From Lophius americanus (taxonomy: Eukaryota > Chordata > Actinopteri > Lophiiformes > Lophiidae), in contig JBBDHG010000009.1 of NCBI GenBank assembly GCA_037951165.1, forward strand, positions 6,227,001-6,291,000: 64,000 nt of DNA, read 5' to 3'. A model generated the notes under the pieces. The model was not told where the DNA came from. It made no database searches and was given only the letters and a program-made list of their open reading frames with translations. Made by a program: the position numbers and the translations under genes. Position 1 is the stretch's first letter. Every line of letters starts with the position of its first letter. Of this stretch, positions 48,605 to 60,944 are shown in pieces.

Positions 48605-49490
48605 CCTCTGTCACACCAACCAACTACATGTACTCTCTTCCTGCATAAAGAAATTGCCTCTTGGTTTCACCCTTTTCTACTTCGCGGCGGCTCCATCTCC
48701 AGCATCCATCTATCAAAATAACCTCTATCCCTCCTTTTCACGTGTCCAAACCATCTCAATCTGGCCTCTTATTTTGTGTCAAAGATGTATTACCTGGGTT
48801 TTCCCTCTAATGTGCTCGTTTCAAATCCAGTCCATACTCATCACTCCCAAAAAAGATCTGAACATGTTTAAATCTGCCACCTCCAACTCTGCCACCTGCC
48901 TTTTGTCAGAGATGCTGTCTCCAAGCCATACAGAAGGACCGGTCTCACTACCATCCTATAAACCTTTCCCTTCACTATTGCTGCTACTCTTCTGTCAAAG
49001 ACAACTCCTGACACTCTTCACCAACAGCTCCGGCCAGCATGCACTCGCTTCTTCAACTCTTTTCCACACTCCCCGTTGCGCTGAACAGTTGACCCTAAGT
49101 ACTTAAAATCCTTCACCTTATCCACCTCTACTCCTTGCATCCTCACCCTTGCCCCTGCCTCCCTATCCCTTTTCACACACATGAATTCAGTCTTGCTGCA
49201 ACTGACCTTCATTCCTCTTCTCTCCAGTGCATACATCCACATCTACAGACTTTCTTCCACCGGCTCACTATTCTCACTACAGATCACAATTTCATTTGCA
49301 AACATTATGTCCATGGAGACTCCAGTCTGACCTCATCTGTCAGCTTATCAATCCCCATAGCAACCAAAAAGGGGCTGGGGGGTCATCCTTGATGCAATCC
49401 CACCTCCACTTTAAACCCATCTATGACTCGTACTGCACACCTCACTGCTGTCATACTCATATGCACTTTTGGTATGCTCTTTTGCAACCC
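48605..49490 (-). pseudogene. RTE-like LINE ORF2 fragment, minus strand
   Basis: Read on the minus strand, the copy passes through the reverse transcriptase catalytic box, here MFANEIVIC where the family has MFADDIVIC, so both catalytic aspartates of the box are altered. It then has LERRGMKVSCSKTEFMCVK, the QGVEVDKVKDFKYLGSTVQ segment, NGECGKELKKRVHAG, and a GKVYRMVVRPVLYGLE stretch, in the order known for a widespread fish LINE. Stops and frameshifts interrupt it repeatedly. The 5' boundary near 49490 abuts the unclassified protein fragments. Confidence 0.88.
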
Positions 49491-49520
49491 TACTTAAATA
49501 TATAGAACTAGCAACTTAGT

Positions 49521-49912
49521 ACTGGGGACATGGTGGCAATTGAAGACAAGTATCACACCAGATGTCTAGTAGGTCCCTATAATCGTGCCAGAAAGGCTAA
49601 CCTAGAAGGTTTTGAAGATAATGTCCAGGGACACGCAGCATAAACCTCTGCATATATATATAGTGTTTGCTGAGCTTGTGCTTCAAATAGAAGAGACCAG
49701 AGAACATGATGGGACAGCACCTTTATTCAAGCTTGCTGAACTTGCCAAGCTCTACAAGTCATGAGTGGAACAGCTAGGAGTAGAAGTTTATAACAGAGTT
49801 CACTCTACACATCTGAAATGGAGGCTTCTTGCCCAGTTCCCTGTTATGCGAGCATACACCAAGGGAAGAGATGTCATATTGGCCTTTGAAGATTACGTTG
49901 GCAGAGCTCTTG
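49521..49912 (+). pseudogene. Unclassified repeated protein family, left fragment
   Basis: Two joined coding pieces are visible. The first reads TGDMVAIEDKYHTRCLVGPY, then NRARKANLEGFED. After a frameshift near 49640-49670 the second reads SVFAELVLQIEETRE, APLFKLAELAKLYKS, a TGA stop at 49762-49764, then VEQLGVEVYNRVHSTHLKW, LLAQFPVMRAYTKGRDVIL and AFEDYVGRALAK. I recall this phrasing from large, multi-copy uncharacterised proteins in fish and some invertebrates, but I cannot attach a function or a transposon superfamily. The frame is cut at about 49912 by an L2 LINE and continues at 50607. Confidence 0.7.
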
Positions 49913-50606
49913 CCAAATGCAAAGTTTATTTGTATAGCACCATGTGCACAGGGCAACTCAAAGTGCTTTATAGTTGCATAGAAATACATTAATCTTACAT
50001 TAAATCACAGAATACAAGCAAGGTAAGATAATAACACGTTAAAATTAAAGCATTACATTAAAATAGACATTAAAACCATATAAATAAAACTTGAATTTAA
50101 GAAAGTAAAAGTGCATTTAAAAGAATAATGAAGAACTAAGATGGTTGCAATGAGAAAGCTGCAGCACACAACATTGTTTTTATGCCTGATTTAAATGAGC
50201 TGACAGTTTGGACAGACCTCAGGAATTCAGGATGTTTGTTCCACAGGTGAGGAGCATAATAACTAAATGCCGCTACAATTTGTCCTGCTTCTGGGAACAC
50301 ATAGTAAACCTGTGCCTGATGACCTGGGGAGTCTGGATGCTTCAGGGGGAACTAAAAAGTTTAGGATGTATATTGGTCCAAGACCATTAAGTGCTTTGTA
50401 GACCGAGAGTAAGATTTTGAAATCTATCTATCTTTTGACTCACAGGAAGCCAGTGTAGCGATTTGTGGGCTGGCGTGTTATGGTCCTGTTTTCCTGGTGT
50501 TAGTTAGGACTCCGGCAGCATCATTCAGGACCAGCTGCAGCTGCCTGATTGTTTTTTTGTTAAGACCTGTAAAGACACCATTACAATAATCCAACCTACC
50601 AAAAGC
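49913..50606 (-). mobile_element. L2-type LINE inserted into the unclassified protein sequence
   Basis: The minus-strand copy is about 680 bp. Its protein part begins HAFGRLDYCNGVFTGLNKK, continues TIRQLQLVLNDAAGVLT, then the SLHWLPVSQKID-type segment, GLGPIYIL, PPEASRLPRSSGTG and YYAPHLWNKHPEF, all typical L2 C-terminal blocks. The 3' tail ends GTGCTATACAAATAAACTTT. Probable target duplication: CCAAATGC at 49913-49920 and CCAAAAGC at 50599-50606 (7 of 8). The flanking host frame resumes after the second copy, which supports insertion into a pre-existing coding sequence. Confidence 0.88.
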
Positions 50607-50856
50607 ATGTGAGGAGGACAACAAAGATGCTGTGCACATTACACGTGCTGCACAGATTATCTGCCATAACATATTTGGTGAGGCAATACCATTTAATGGT
50701 TCCCCTGAAAGACGTCAAGAGGACTCTGTGCCAAAGCTGTTGCTTACCCTTTTGAACATGGTCCTACAGGACCCAAACATCATAGAGCAATTGGAAGAAG
50801 TAACATCTCCTGCAGCTCTTGTAATTGCTCAGTTGCTAAAATTCAACAGTGTCTAG
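50607..50856 (+). pseudogene. Unclassified repeated protein family, right fragment
   Basis: The frame resumes after the LINE with EEDNKDAVHITRAAQII, then CHNIFGEAIPFNGSPERRQE, DSVPKLLLTLLNMVLQDPNI and PAALVIAQLLKFNSV. These are the segments that would follow the left fragment in the remembered family, so the two fragments appear to be one interrupted sequence. The reading stops at a TAG at about 50854. No catalytic motif is recognised. Confidence 0.7.
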
Positions 50857-51354
50857 CACAAGCGGGCACAAGACAGAGCAAATAACAAAATATATAACCA
50901 GAAACATGGTAAATAAATTGAACTAATTATGTCCTCAATATGAAATTATTTCCATCACACATAAGAAAACAGTTGTTGCTGGTGGCCATTTTGAAAAATG
51001 GCTGCCATATATTGAAAATTCCAGATGGTTCCATAACCAATTACTTTCAGAATGCCTTGGGCTATAAGTGTACCAAATGTCGTGCTTTTATCACAAATTG
51101 CACATTTATTTTGGTTTTCCCTCAATACTTCTGTTTAGTTATTTCCAAAAAGCTTTGAATGTGGTTGATGTGACACAAGATGTTCGCTCACATGCCATTA
51201 TTCATTATCCTGACCTTTCATTCAAGGATGAGCAGAAAGCTCGGCATCTACCTGTTTAAACTACATCATTTGTATGTCCTGGAGGGGAAATGGACATTAA
51301 GGGAATAAAGTATGTAGGCTAAACACGTAAGTGCTCTTCCCATTATTTGTGACA
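50857..51354 (+). other. Stretch with weak coding-like relic
   Basis: At 50980-51110 the phrases AAAATGGCTGCCATAT and ACCAAATGTCGTGCTTTTATC resemble untranslated repeat text. At 51158-51315 a frame reads NVVDVTQDVRSHAIIHYPDL, SFKDEQKARHLPV, stop, TTSFVCPGGEMDIKGIKYVG, which looks like protein sequence with one stop. Its family is unknown; it may belong to the same element as the fragments at 49521-50856. Confidence 0.35.
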
Positions 51355-51726
51355 TTGCTTAATATCTATCCATTCGTTCATTATCAACCGCTTATCCTGT
51401 TCAGGGTTGCGGGCGGCTGGAGCCTATCCCAGGTGACGTCAGGTGAGGGGTGGGGCACAACCAGGACGAGTTGCCAGTTCATCACAGGTATCACATGGAG
51501 AGACATACAACCACTCACACTTAGATACAATGTGGTGTTACCAATATTGTGTGTTTTTGAACTATGGGAGCAAGCTGGAGTTCCCGGAGAGAACCCACGC
51601 AGACACAGTGATAACAAGAAAACTGCACTGAAAGACCGGCAGAGGTGGATTTGTACCCAGTACCTTCTTGCTGTGAGGCAGCAACGCTGACCACTGCGCC
51701 ACTGTGCCGCCTTGCTTAATATCTAT
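51355..51726 (-). mobile_element. Full-length tRNA-headed SINE with perfect 15-bp target duplication
   Basis: The SINE body is 51370-51711, on the minus strand. The head reads GGCGGCACAGTGGCGCAGTG (A-box-like), then TACTGGGTACAAATCC (eroded B box). The tail is TGGGATAGGCTCCAGCCGCC, then GGATAAGCGGTTGATAATG, shared with LINE tails elsewhere in the window. The 15-bp word TTGCTTAATATCTAT occurs exactly at 51355-51369 and 51712-51726, a perfect target-site duplication. This is the cleanest retroposon insertion in the window. Confidence 0.93.
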
Positions 51727-52134
51727 ACTACCTCCTAAAATGTATGGTCAAATAGATTGGAAACTATATACTATCTTAATATAGTTTTATGATTTCACAC
51801 ACTTCTTTTAACTAAGCTCCCTATTCGGGTAAAAAAAAAATCTTGGATGACGCAACATGATGTTTTCCCAATAGCATATTCAAGAGCACTAAATGTTCCT
51901 TAACATATTTATGTATATTTATGGATGTATGATGTTGTGATTCATAGCTGGACTCCCCCATGGAGCATTTATACCGAGTCAAGGGAGGGGATAAAAAATA
52001 TGAGGTCAAGAGAGATTAATCATTTGACTTACCACAACCTGCATCACTTTATTTTGTCTCATACGTTCCAATATTGTGGAGAAAAAAGATCTACTACATG
52101 TCTACATGAGTGCGCAGTTGTTAATATCAATAAA
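51727..52134. other. Unassigned 0.4 kb
   Basis: No feature recognised. Confidence 0.4.
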
Positions 52135-52210
52135 TCATCAGAATCAGAATCAGAACCAAATGTATTGGCCCTTCCATTCTACACACTCAAGCATACATGG
52201 GAGTGAAATA
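52135..52210. repeat. Short retroposon-like piece (CAGAATCAGAATCAGAA type)
   Basis: The sequence CAGAATCAGAATCAGAA followed by 'TTGGCCCTTCC' resembles the end of a common fish repeat of the kind reading CAGAATCAGAA...TTTATTG. It is short and uncertain. Confidence 0.4.
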
Positions 52211-52764
52211 CCGTTCTCCATAAACCATGGTGTAATCAATTAATCAATCACGTAATTGATAAAGTTTTGAATGTATATTATTTGAGTTATTTTGACTTAT
52301 TTATTGTTTTGTGTTATGTGTCTTCATGTGTGGGGTGAAAAGTTTGATGGAATACTAATAACAAAGATAATATAATACTAATTATAATAGTACCAATAAT
52401 TGTACTACTTTAAAATTTAAGTAGAATAAATATGCATATACATAGGTAAGTAGGAGTAAAGAGTAAAACAAATTTTTAATAAACACGCATATAAAAATAC
52501 AATACACAAGGGTGTGAGTGCAAGATAAATATAAGCAAAAATTCCAATATCTATATTAAAAATAAATCCAGTCCCTTAAATTGCACATTTGCAATTTCAG
52601 ATACAAACATGTTATCTATCATGTGTGACTTGGATGAAAAGACTGTATAAATTCAGCGTTCCAGTGTTATATAAATTCATAAATATCATAATGTATTGAA
52701 AACATCACCGTATATTTATGTAAATCATAGGATGATATTGTATCAGTGTAATATCTTATCACAT
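52211..52764. other. Unassigned 0.55 kb
   Basis: Very AT-rich; nothing recognised. Confidence 0.4.
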
Positions 52765-52975
52765 CCATCAATTGAGTATCTGTAACCACTTATCCTGTTC
52801 AAGGTTGTGGTCATAGGATGAATACAGCTATTCACGATTCATTCATTCAGACCAACAGGCAATTTGTCTCACCAATTCATCTTTATCCCATGTTTTTGGA
52901 CTATGATAAGAAAGCAGAGTACCTGGAGGGAACCCATGCAAACAAAGGAACAACATGCAACGAAGTGAGTACAAA
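52765..52975 (-). repeat. SINE fragment of the 51.4-kb type, head missing
   Basis: On the plus strand TGTAACCACTTATCCTGTTC opens the tail, and TTTTTGGACTATGATAAGAA then GTACCTGGAGGGAACCCATG is the body shared with the 51.4-kb SINE. The tRNA-like head is absent and the interior has lost sequence, so this is an older copy. Confidence 0.75.
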
Positions 52976-55900
52976 CAGTGATATAAAAAAAAAAAGGCTT
53001 CAACACTGAATGAATAGATTAATCCATTTTTCCACATTTCTTCAGCTGCATCACCACATGTTCATCTGCATTAAATACCGTTAAGGAACACATATCTTAA
53101 AAACACCAGAATGTAAACAAACCAACCAACAAATTGTCATTCTATCTCATCACACACTGACACTTTGTCATGCCCTTTTGTGTCTTAAGGTACTCATGGC
53201 GTCTGTGGCTGTGGTTTGCTCATAGGGAAATGGCACTTGTCTTCGTTTAATGACAAACCTTGAGTTGTTAAGTTCAGGAAACGGATGCCTGTTTGCTTTG
53301 ATACATGGAGCACAAACTCTTGGATGAAAGTTGAGTGAGTGAACCACCACTCGGACCTAACCTCTAATTCTATGGGACTCTCTTTGCTTTGTGAAATCAG
53401 TCATGTTGGCCACTGGTCATGAATACTGATGTGAATGTATTTATAATGAAGGTACATTAAAACCCGATTAAAAGGTTACAGTTTGCATTTGGATGAGAAT
53501 CACAAGCATCCGTATGAGACCATCTCATTCAAACACAATTTCAAAATATTTATCAATATATAAATTTTGGATTAATATTCTAAGTCATTTTTATTGTCCA
53601 AATAATCATAAAGTCTTTATATATAACCAATCCTCAGGATTAAAACACTATCATAGGCCTTATTTAAAATGTGCCACCTGAGAAATGGTTACCTGGAGCA
53701 TCATACGCCTGATTAAAGAGTGGGAAGTCTGAGAATCAGCAGGATATTGCATGTTGGGTCCTCAGCAGCACCTCCGTCTGTTTCTCTGGTAATGCAATTT
53801 GCCTTTAATTTCCTAATGTTCCTCTAATCACCAGACCGGGTGCATCAGGGCTAATAGAGAGGTCACAAGTTGAAGTCCATCCCAAGGAGTGGTTTTAATG
53901 GGGAACAGAGAATGCAAACTGCATTATAAAACACTGCTGCTTCTGCTGTGAGCCCAGGCAATGTCTGTGGCAAAAAAACGTATATTGGTGCAAATTTAAA
54001 TTACACTTCAGCATATTGGCTTCAGCACAAGCTAGACAGACATACCTCACAAAAATACAGATCATTTTTCATCTGGCTAACTCTCAACATTTCAAGATTA
54101 TTTTATAAGACACAATTCAGTGAAAATTATACTTTATATTATTCTGTGCATTGAGAACACCTACATGTTTATTAGTCAGTGTTGGTGAAATAGCAGAGGT
54201 CAGTATTTTGCTTTTTTTAAAAGAGGAGAGGATGTTAAAAAAAACAAAAAACATTTTACATATCATTTCGAGTCACAACTTTCCATTTTCAAATTGTCTA
54301 AAACTTTCTTAGATATACTTATGAAAGCAAGGTTTTCAGAGCAATTGCATGAAGCCCTGGAAGAACACAGATGGAAAAAACATCCATTACGTGGTACTTA
54401 AACTACCAGCCAGGCAACTGGCTACGTTCAGAGGCAGACTTTTCAAACTCTCTTCACCTTGAAGTGAAGCAATCACCCAGACAGACTCAAATATAACATA
54501 TTTATTGGAAATCATTCTACTACAAATATTTTGCACTCAAGGCGTGTATGTCTATTTCAACATCTTAATTACTGTGCTTCAAGGCTTGGGTATAATTACA
54601 TTTTTATTTCTTGCAACCTATTCCAATATTATGTCGTTTGCAGAGTTCCGTCACTATTTACTTACTTTCTTCATTTTGAATCGTCCAAACATCTTATTTA
54701 GAACATATGGTCAAGTGTGTTGAGTTGCACAATGCGCATTTGTGCAATTAAATCGGAAATTTGTAATGTTTCCCACTTGAGCCTTTTTTTTTGTTTTTGC
54801 ACAGTTGGCACTTATTCTTATGGGTAGGATTTGATAATGAAATACCTTTTTTGCATTTTATAGTGAAGACTGGCTTATTTTATCAGTGCTGTCTGCACCA
54901 ATGCTGATTCAAGCAAAGCTCATTTAGGTATTTTAAAGTCCTCAGGATTCTTTGGGGAGGGGGCCATAGAGGAGAATAAATGGCAGTCACCAACAGAGAA
55001 CTCTAACTTACAGAGTCCTCTTGGTGTGGGATGACGATGACACACTGATTGTGGCCAATCTGAATAGCGAGCCAGAGCTGAAACCAGAAAAACAATGCAT
55101 CACTGAAGGAAAAAGAATGATCCAAATGAAATCAGTAGCAGGAAGATTTCTAGATTCAACACATTCTGACTACTGACTCAAAACAGCAGCTTCGTCAAAA
55201 GACCTAAGCTTTAAAATGTGTCTGTGTACCAGTTCCTCGAGTGTCATGGCTGCCGTGCCATGATGTCAGAATTCCTTAAGGTCTTGTTACATTTTTCCAA
55301 TTAAATCTTTGTGACAAACATTTCACAGAGGAACTATTTGATTGGAGTGTTATTGTTAAATTTGTAGCTGTGTATGTAAACATGGCAAAGTAATTTTCTG
55401 CAGGAATAAGGCCTGTACTTGAATTTGAGAAAAAAAATTACATAAGAGGAAAACAAAATATTTTCATAGTCGGACTATTTCAGGCATTTGATCATTTTCA
55501 GCTCTACGCATATTTAAAACTGTGTATCCTTTGATCTACATACATTGTTACATAAATTAAAAGGGTGTTTGTTGTATACTGTGAGACAGTGCTTTAAGTG
55601 CAAAAAAAGATGTGCAGGTACTCAAAAAAAGGTTCTGAATGTGTGAATAAAACACACCCAAAGATAATATTGATTTTCACATTAATTTATTCAACAGACT
55701 ACTTTTAGTATGTAACACAAATGAAGAACCTATGCATCACCATGCTCGATGTCCAGTTTCCCTCAGCCTTTATAAGCTATAGAAAGTAGCTTTGGTGTCA
55801 TCAGGCCTGCACTGGAGGAATCTAGTGGATGCCGATGAAATAAAGTTGACTTGATTCCCATAGGAGAAAGCATGTTGTCATCTCTGGCAATCCAACTGGC

Positions 55901-56000
55901 GCTCAATATTCTCTCTGAACACACACAACACAGACAGACATAGATAGGAGAGGGAATCAGACAAAAAGAAAAGTAGAAAAGTAAGATATGCAGTCGACAA
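52976..56000. other. Unassigned 3.0 kb
   Basis: No gene recognised. The stretch 53720-53860 is of more balanced composition with homeodomain-like TAAT and octamer-like TAATGCAATTTGC text and could be a conserved non-coding element, but that needs comparison. Confidence 0.35.
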
Positions 56001-59000
56001 TGAAATTAATTGAGAGACATACTTCTTCGTTGGATTAACTTAAATGTCTATTCTAACGAAGAATATAGATAAAAATAGATAATAATTCTTTATTATTTTA
56101 TACCTGATTAAATATTTGATTGTAGCATAAAATTAGCATGCCATTTTTGGGAGGACGGAACAAGATATCTATGATAAATAAGATATTCAGATACATACAG
56201 AAATCGCAACAGTATGTTCTGGAATTTGTCAGATTTTTGGACTGAAGCATCTCACTGCTCACATCTCATCTTTGCCAGGCAGAAGCTGAAAGAGAGAGAG
56301 ATAGAGGCAGAAAAGGAGTTAGCTAGGAATGTAATAAATTCAGAGAGGAAATTACATTTCATGGTAAAAATTCAGTTCCACCTTTTTGTGCTTTAAAATA
56401 ATGAAACACTGCTGCAAAGGTAACATTTACAGTAAAATCTAGATTTAAACAAAAACAATATTCTAAACAGTGATATGCACTTAATATCATAAGACAATTA
56501 TGACTATATCTTTTAGAAATAAGATGTCAACCTACTTAAAAAGTCTGCAGAAGATCTTGGGGTCAGTTAGGCTTGAATGGTTCGGGGCTTCACATGCGGT
56601 CTCATCTGCACATCCCCTTCCCTTCGCCAGCCATGAAAAACAGGTTTGAAAGTGTACTTTACTGATGAGCTAGTTGTTGTGAGAGCAAATGCACCATACT
56701 TGATCCTTTGAAAAACAGTCTGGGTGTTCATCTTGAACAAGGTTGTTGTTAAGGTTGCATTGAAGTATCGGGATCATCGGCCGTTGCTTTAGCAACTATT
56801 TGCTACTAGCAGAGGCGCATTTTCTTGCTTGCTAATATTTGACTGTCGGGAAATTGTGTCATCATCCAACTGCGTTGTTGTTTGCATTCTTGTTGTGCCT
56901 CTTTGCCAACATTACTTTCGTGTTGTAAGTTATTTTCCTTTTCCCGTTTATCCACGTTGTCTTGACTAGTTAACATGAATGTGACGTTACACTTCCGCGA
57001 GAACAGAAGGATGGGAGCGCCACATAGTGCACTCAGGATATTAAAGTTAAAGTACTGTATACCGGTGCGTAGCGGCCCACTTAAAGCCCTGCTGTAAGAT
57101 CATTTAACGTACTGTCTCTTTGCCACATGTCCTACATTTTAATTATTGCCAAGAATAAAGTTTTTTTTTCTAGGATGTCAGCCTCTTACATCAGTAGATT
57201 TATCTTTTATCCTTACATTATTTAACCTTAATTCAAGAAAATGTATGGCTTTCAAAGCCAGGTTGCAATAATATTAAGAAGGGTAAAGGTTCTGACCTGC
57301 CTGCCTCTTGCCTAAGATAAATGGCTTTGTAAATATCAAATGGATGCATGGACAAATATGTTTTAGTATTTCTGTTCCGATGAAGATATGCTTCATAAAT
57401 ATAAACACTGCCAGAAAAAAAAAAAGATATATTTATCACTATCATGTTATGATGTGATAAGCATTCAGGTATAGTTTGTCATCTTAGCATTATAGCTTAA
57501 TTTAAAACATAATAACGTTAAAATTATCATGTAAAAATGTGTATTTTTATCACTTTATTATGACTCATTTTTTTTTTCAAGATTCTCGCATGACAACAAA
57601 GAGCTTCTGGGCTGAGACAAATAACACATCACTCTAAAACATACAAATCTACAGTGTAAAACATATTTCAACCCACTAAACACATAATCCATTCCTGATA
57701 TTAGTATAAAGACAGACAATAGACCATACATAGAAACAAAACAGCAGCAATGGCTAAAACAAGATCATCACAGATCCACTGTCCCATGAGCAACAGTTTA
57801 ACCTTTAACCAGTCTAACTGCTCCCCTGGTAGCAACTTCTCTGCTGTTATATTTTTAAATCACTTCACTGACTAGTTCTCGGCCATACCATTTACACGCT
57901 TAAAAAGAGATTTTGTCATAGAGAGTTTTACAAACTCTTCAGGCTAAGTAGATAATCCTTTTAAAAAAATTCTGACGATATGCCAATTTTTTTAACTTCT
58001 GATCCAATATTTTCAAAGACGGTTTAATGATTATATACTGGAGGCAATGGTGTTAATTAAATTATTCAATTTATTTTATGTGGCTGCATTCTTTTTTGTG
58101 GCTTCTTTCAGACTAGAAGTGACTTATATGATGTGGAGGGCTATTTGCTCATGCAAATTTATGAGCTTCTTGTAAAATGGTCAGGTAGAGAAGAAGCCAG
58201 TGTGGATATTGATTGACATATGGTAGCGAAATGCAATGGTACTGAATATGCGTTACAACAAGTAAGGCCACCTGTGCATCAGGAGAACTCATAAGTACCA
58301 GAGGGTGCAGGTAGAGGAGCCAGAAGAGCTGTCCTCCGCCTGCACTAACTGCACCCTCTGGGAAAACTTTGATTTTCAATAAAAGCAGTCGTACAGTTGA
58401 AAAGCATTGTAAAAATGTTTGCCACCCTTTTGCAGGTTTTCTGACAGATTATTGTAACACATGTTGAATCCTTTTATCATGAAATCTGCCCTTGCATGAA
58501 TTCATGTAATGTAATGAATTCATGTCAACTTTATGTTTATTGATGCCAAAACTGAATCAAAAGCAAGCTTCATTATGAATTATTAATAAACACTATGTTG
58601 AAAAGGATGCATCCATAATGTCAAAGTGATTATTTAGCGCTTTGATTTGGTTTTATCAGCAGGCTTGACTTTTACTAACAAGCAAAGCTAAATATTAACA
58701 ATTTTTTATTGAAAAAAAACTAAGCTTTTGATGTAAAATACTGTGTTGTGTTTTGTTAATTTCTTAAAATCTAAAAAAGGATATTGCAAACCATCATTTT
58801 GAATTTTCTTTACAATATTTTACTTTCAGCAAATCTTTTTTTTTTTGAAGGCAAGTTAGAGGTAAAACATTATTCAAAAAAAAGATTTGGGTAAAGGAGC
58901 TCAAAATATTTGCTGCTATGTATGTATATACAGCCTTAGGTTTGATGTTGACTGATCACAAAACACAAACGTGTGCATTTGCCCCGAGGTCAAGGAATCA

Positions 59001-59439
59001 GCCATAGTTCATTTCATTTTTTAGGACCATACAGCTTTGAAAATGATGATTTTTCTTCAGTGATTCTTGTAATTCCCGCAGAGTTCCTGTTGTCCACAAT
59101 AAGAGCATTCCTGAAATATATTCATATATGTTTTTACAGCACACTGCACCACACTGTTTAACACTAAGATTTCCATTATGCTTCAGTCATTGTTAGCACA
59201 TCTGAGTTAGGTACACGGTTGGGAAGTATCAGCTTATATCAGTAAATGATCATGGATGTAATATATTTATTGATATGATGTCTACAGATTTTAATATGTT
59301 TATAAATCCTTACATTAATCGTGATATATATTTAATTCATTTAGTCATAAAGGATATATAAAGTGCAACATTGGTATTTATCTCTGCATTTGATTCATGC
59401 CTAGTTGACTGGCCTGTTGAGCCGTTGAAGTGCCATGGG
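56001..59439. other. Unassigned 3.4 kb
   Basis: No gene recognised. The block 56760-57070 contains more CpG than its surroundings and ends with TTAAAGTTAAAGTAC, a phrase I associate with fish repeats. The frame at 58149-58379 (minus) has no motif. Confidence 0.35.
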
Positions 59440-59535
59440 GGCAAACGGGGGCTCAGGGTCTTACTCAAGTACACTGCAGGAGCAGGCTTGAGATCAACCC
59501 ACCAACCTTCCAATTGAGGGTACCGCTCAACCTCC
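59440..59535 (-). repeat. tRNA-headed SINE fragment, minus strand
   Basis: On the minus strand GTTGAGCGGTACCCTC (A-box-like), then GGTTGATCTCAAGCC (B-box-like), then GTACTTGAGTAAGACCCTGA, the same body phrase as the 24.5-kb SINE. Confidence 0.7.
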
Positions 59536-60581
59536 CTTTCTACTTCTCCTTGAGAAGACTCCTATAGTTTAAACTCATAATATGTGTAATAATGTGTGAA
59601 ATAATATCAATTGGCATAGTGTGAGGTGCAGGTGCAAGAAACATCTCCCCTTAAAATGAAACACCAAAATCAGGGTCATGGAGAATAAAGAGGAGGATCC
59701 TTAACTGTAGATAATACACTTACGTTAAAGCTCAGCAAAACATTTACTCATCATCAGTCATTACTTGAAAGGGGTAAGGCAGTGTAATTTTTAGTCATCT
59801 TGACGCAACACTATAAATTTTTAAGTTTATAGTGCTTATGTTGAAAAATCAGACAGGCAGCGCGGAGACAGACTGAATCTCAGTTACTGTAAAATTGAAA
59901 CTAAGTGCAATAGGGAAGAAAAAAACAGAGGGATATTGTTTGGGGAGCTGAGCAGTGACATTTCCAACACAAAGAAGAATGGCAGAGGTGATTGATGTAG
60001 TTAATCATGTGCTCCCCAAGCTGCACACAAGAGAAGAAATTAAGAAAAATGGTCCGACTTGATTGCTCTCAAAACAGTCTTTTTGTATCCTGAATGGTGT
60101 AGGATTATGTTTTGTATGTAATTTATTGCATGCTTGATTTACATGAAGATGAACTTTAATGGTGAAGTCATACTTATTTCCTGGATTATAACACAAGGAA
60201 TCTAAATTTAACCCTGGTATTGATTAACGATTAGTATTTCTCTCACAACCTGGTATGTAAAATGTGAGTAATTTCCTCCTTTTTTAAAATTTGTACATGA
60301 CTGCATTGCACTCACTGTCAGTCGCCACCTATGTAACTTCATTAACCTGATTAAGTAGGTTATGTTTTCATTGATTGTTCACACATAAGAGTGCGCAACT
60401 GTAAATCTCCCACACGCAGCAAAGCAGCAGGCAGTTGAAAGAGAGGAAAGTTATTGCAAAATAATTATGCACATTTACAGATTCAATCAATTTATTGATT
60501 ACCATGTATTTATGACTGTAAATAGTTCCATTCTATCAGTGTGTTTCGGATATAAGTTTACACTTAATTTGAGTAGTTCAA
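59536..60581. other. Unassigned 1.0 kb
   Basis: No feature recognised. Confidence 0.4.
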
Positions 60582-60630
60582 ACAGGGGGGTTTCTTATAT
60601 AACGCAGGGGGCAACAAAGTCCAGCCTTAT
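60582..60630 (+). repeat. Family A terminal fragment, copy 5
   Basis: AACAGGGGGGTTTCTTATAT, then AACGCAGGGGGCAACAAAG: the terminal block of family A only. Confidence 0.5.
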
Positions 60631-60944
60631 TGAATAAATTAATGTTAGTTTGGTCAGTTAAACTAATGTCAGTTTTGAATGAACCACTGTGGTTATTGTT
60701 TTATAAACATTCATTGAAATCCGATTATCCAACATCAATAACAAAGTAAACAATTTTGACATTATTATTTATCATTTAATTTTCAAACCTTGAGAATCAT
60801 TCCATTCACCATCAACATTCATTCATTTATTCCATTGCAAGGATTAAACAAAACAAGAAGCTCTTCTCTTCGCTATTACTGGCCTACTTTTATTTTATCA
60901 ACAAAACGTTGTTAATATAACTGTCATGGCTGTCGCTGTGTCCA
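60631..60944. other. Unassigned 0.3 kb
   Basis: No feature recognised. Confidence 0.4.

Noticed and set aside
48654..49106. 150-codon open frame (+)
   Set aside because: Antisense to the RTE-like LINE ORF2 fragment, which fits the known protein order.
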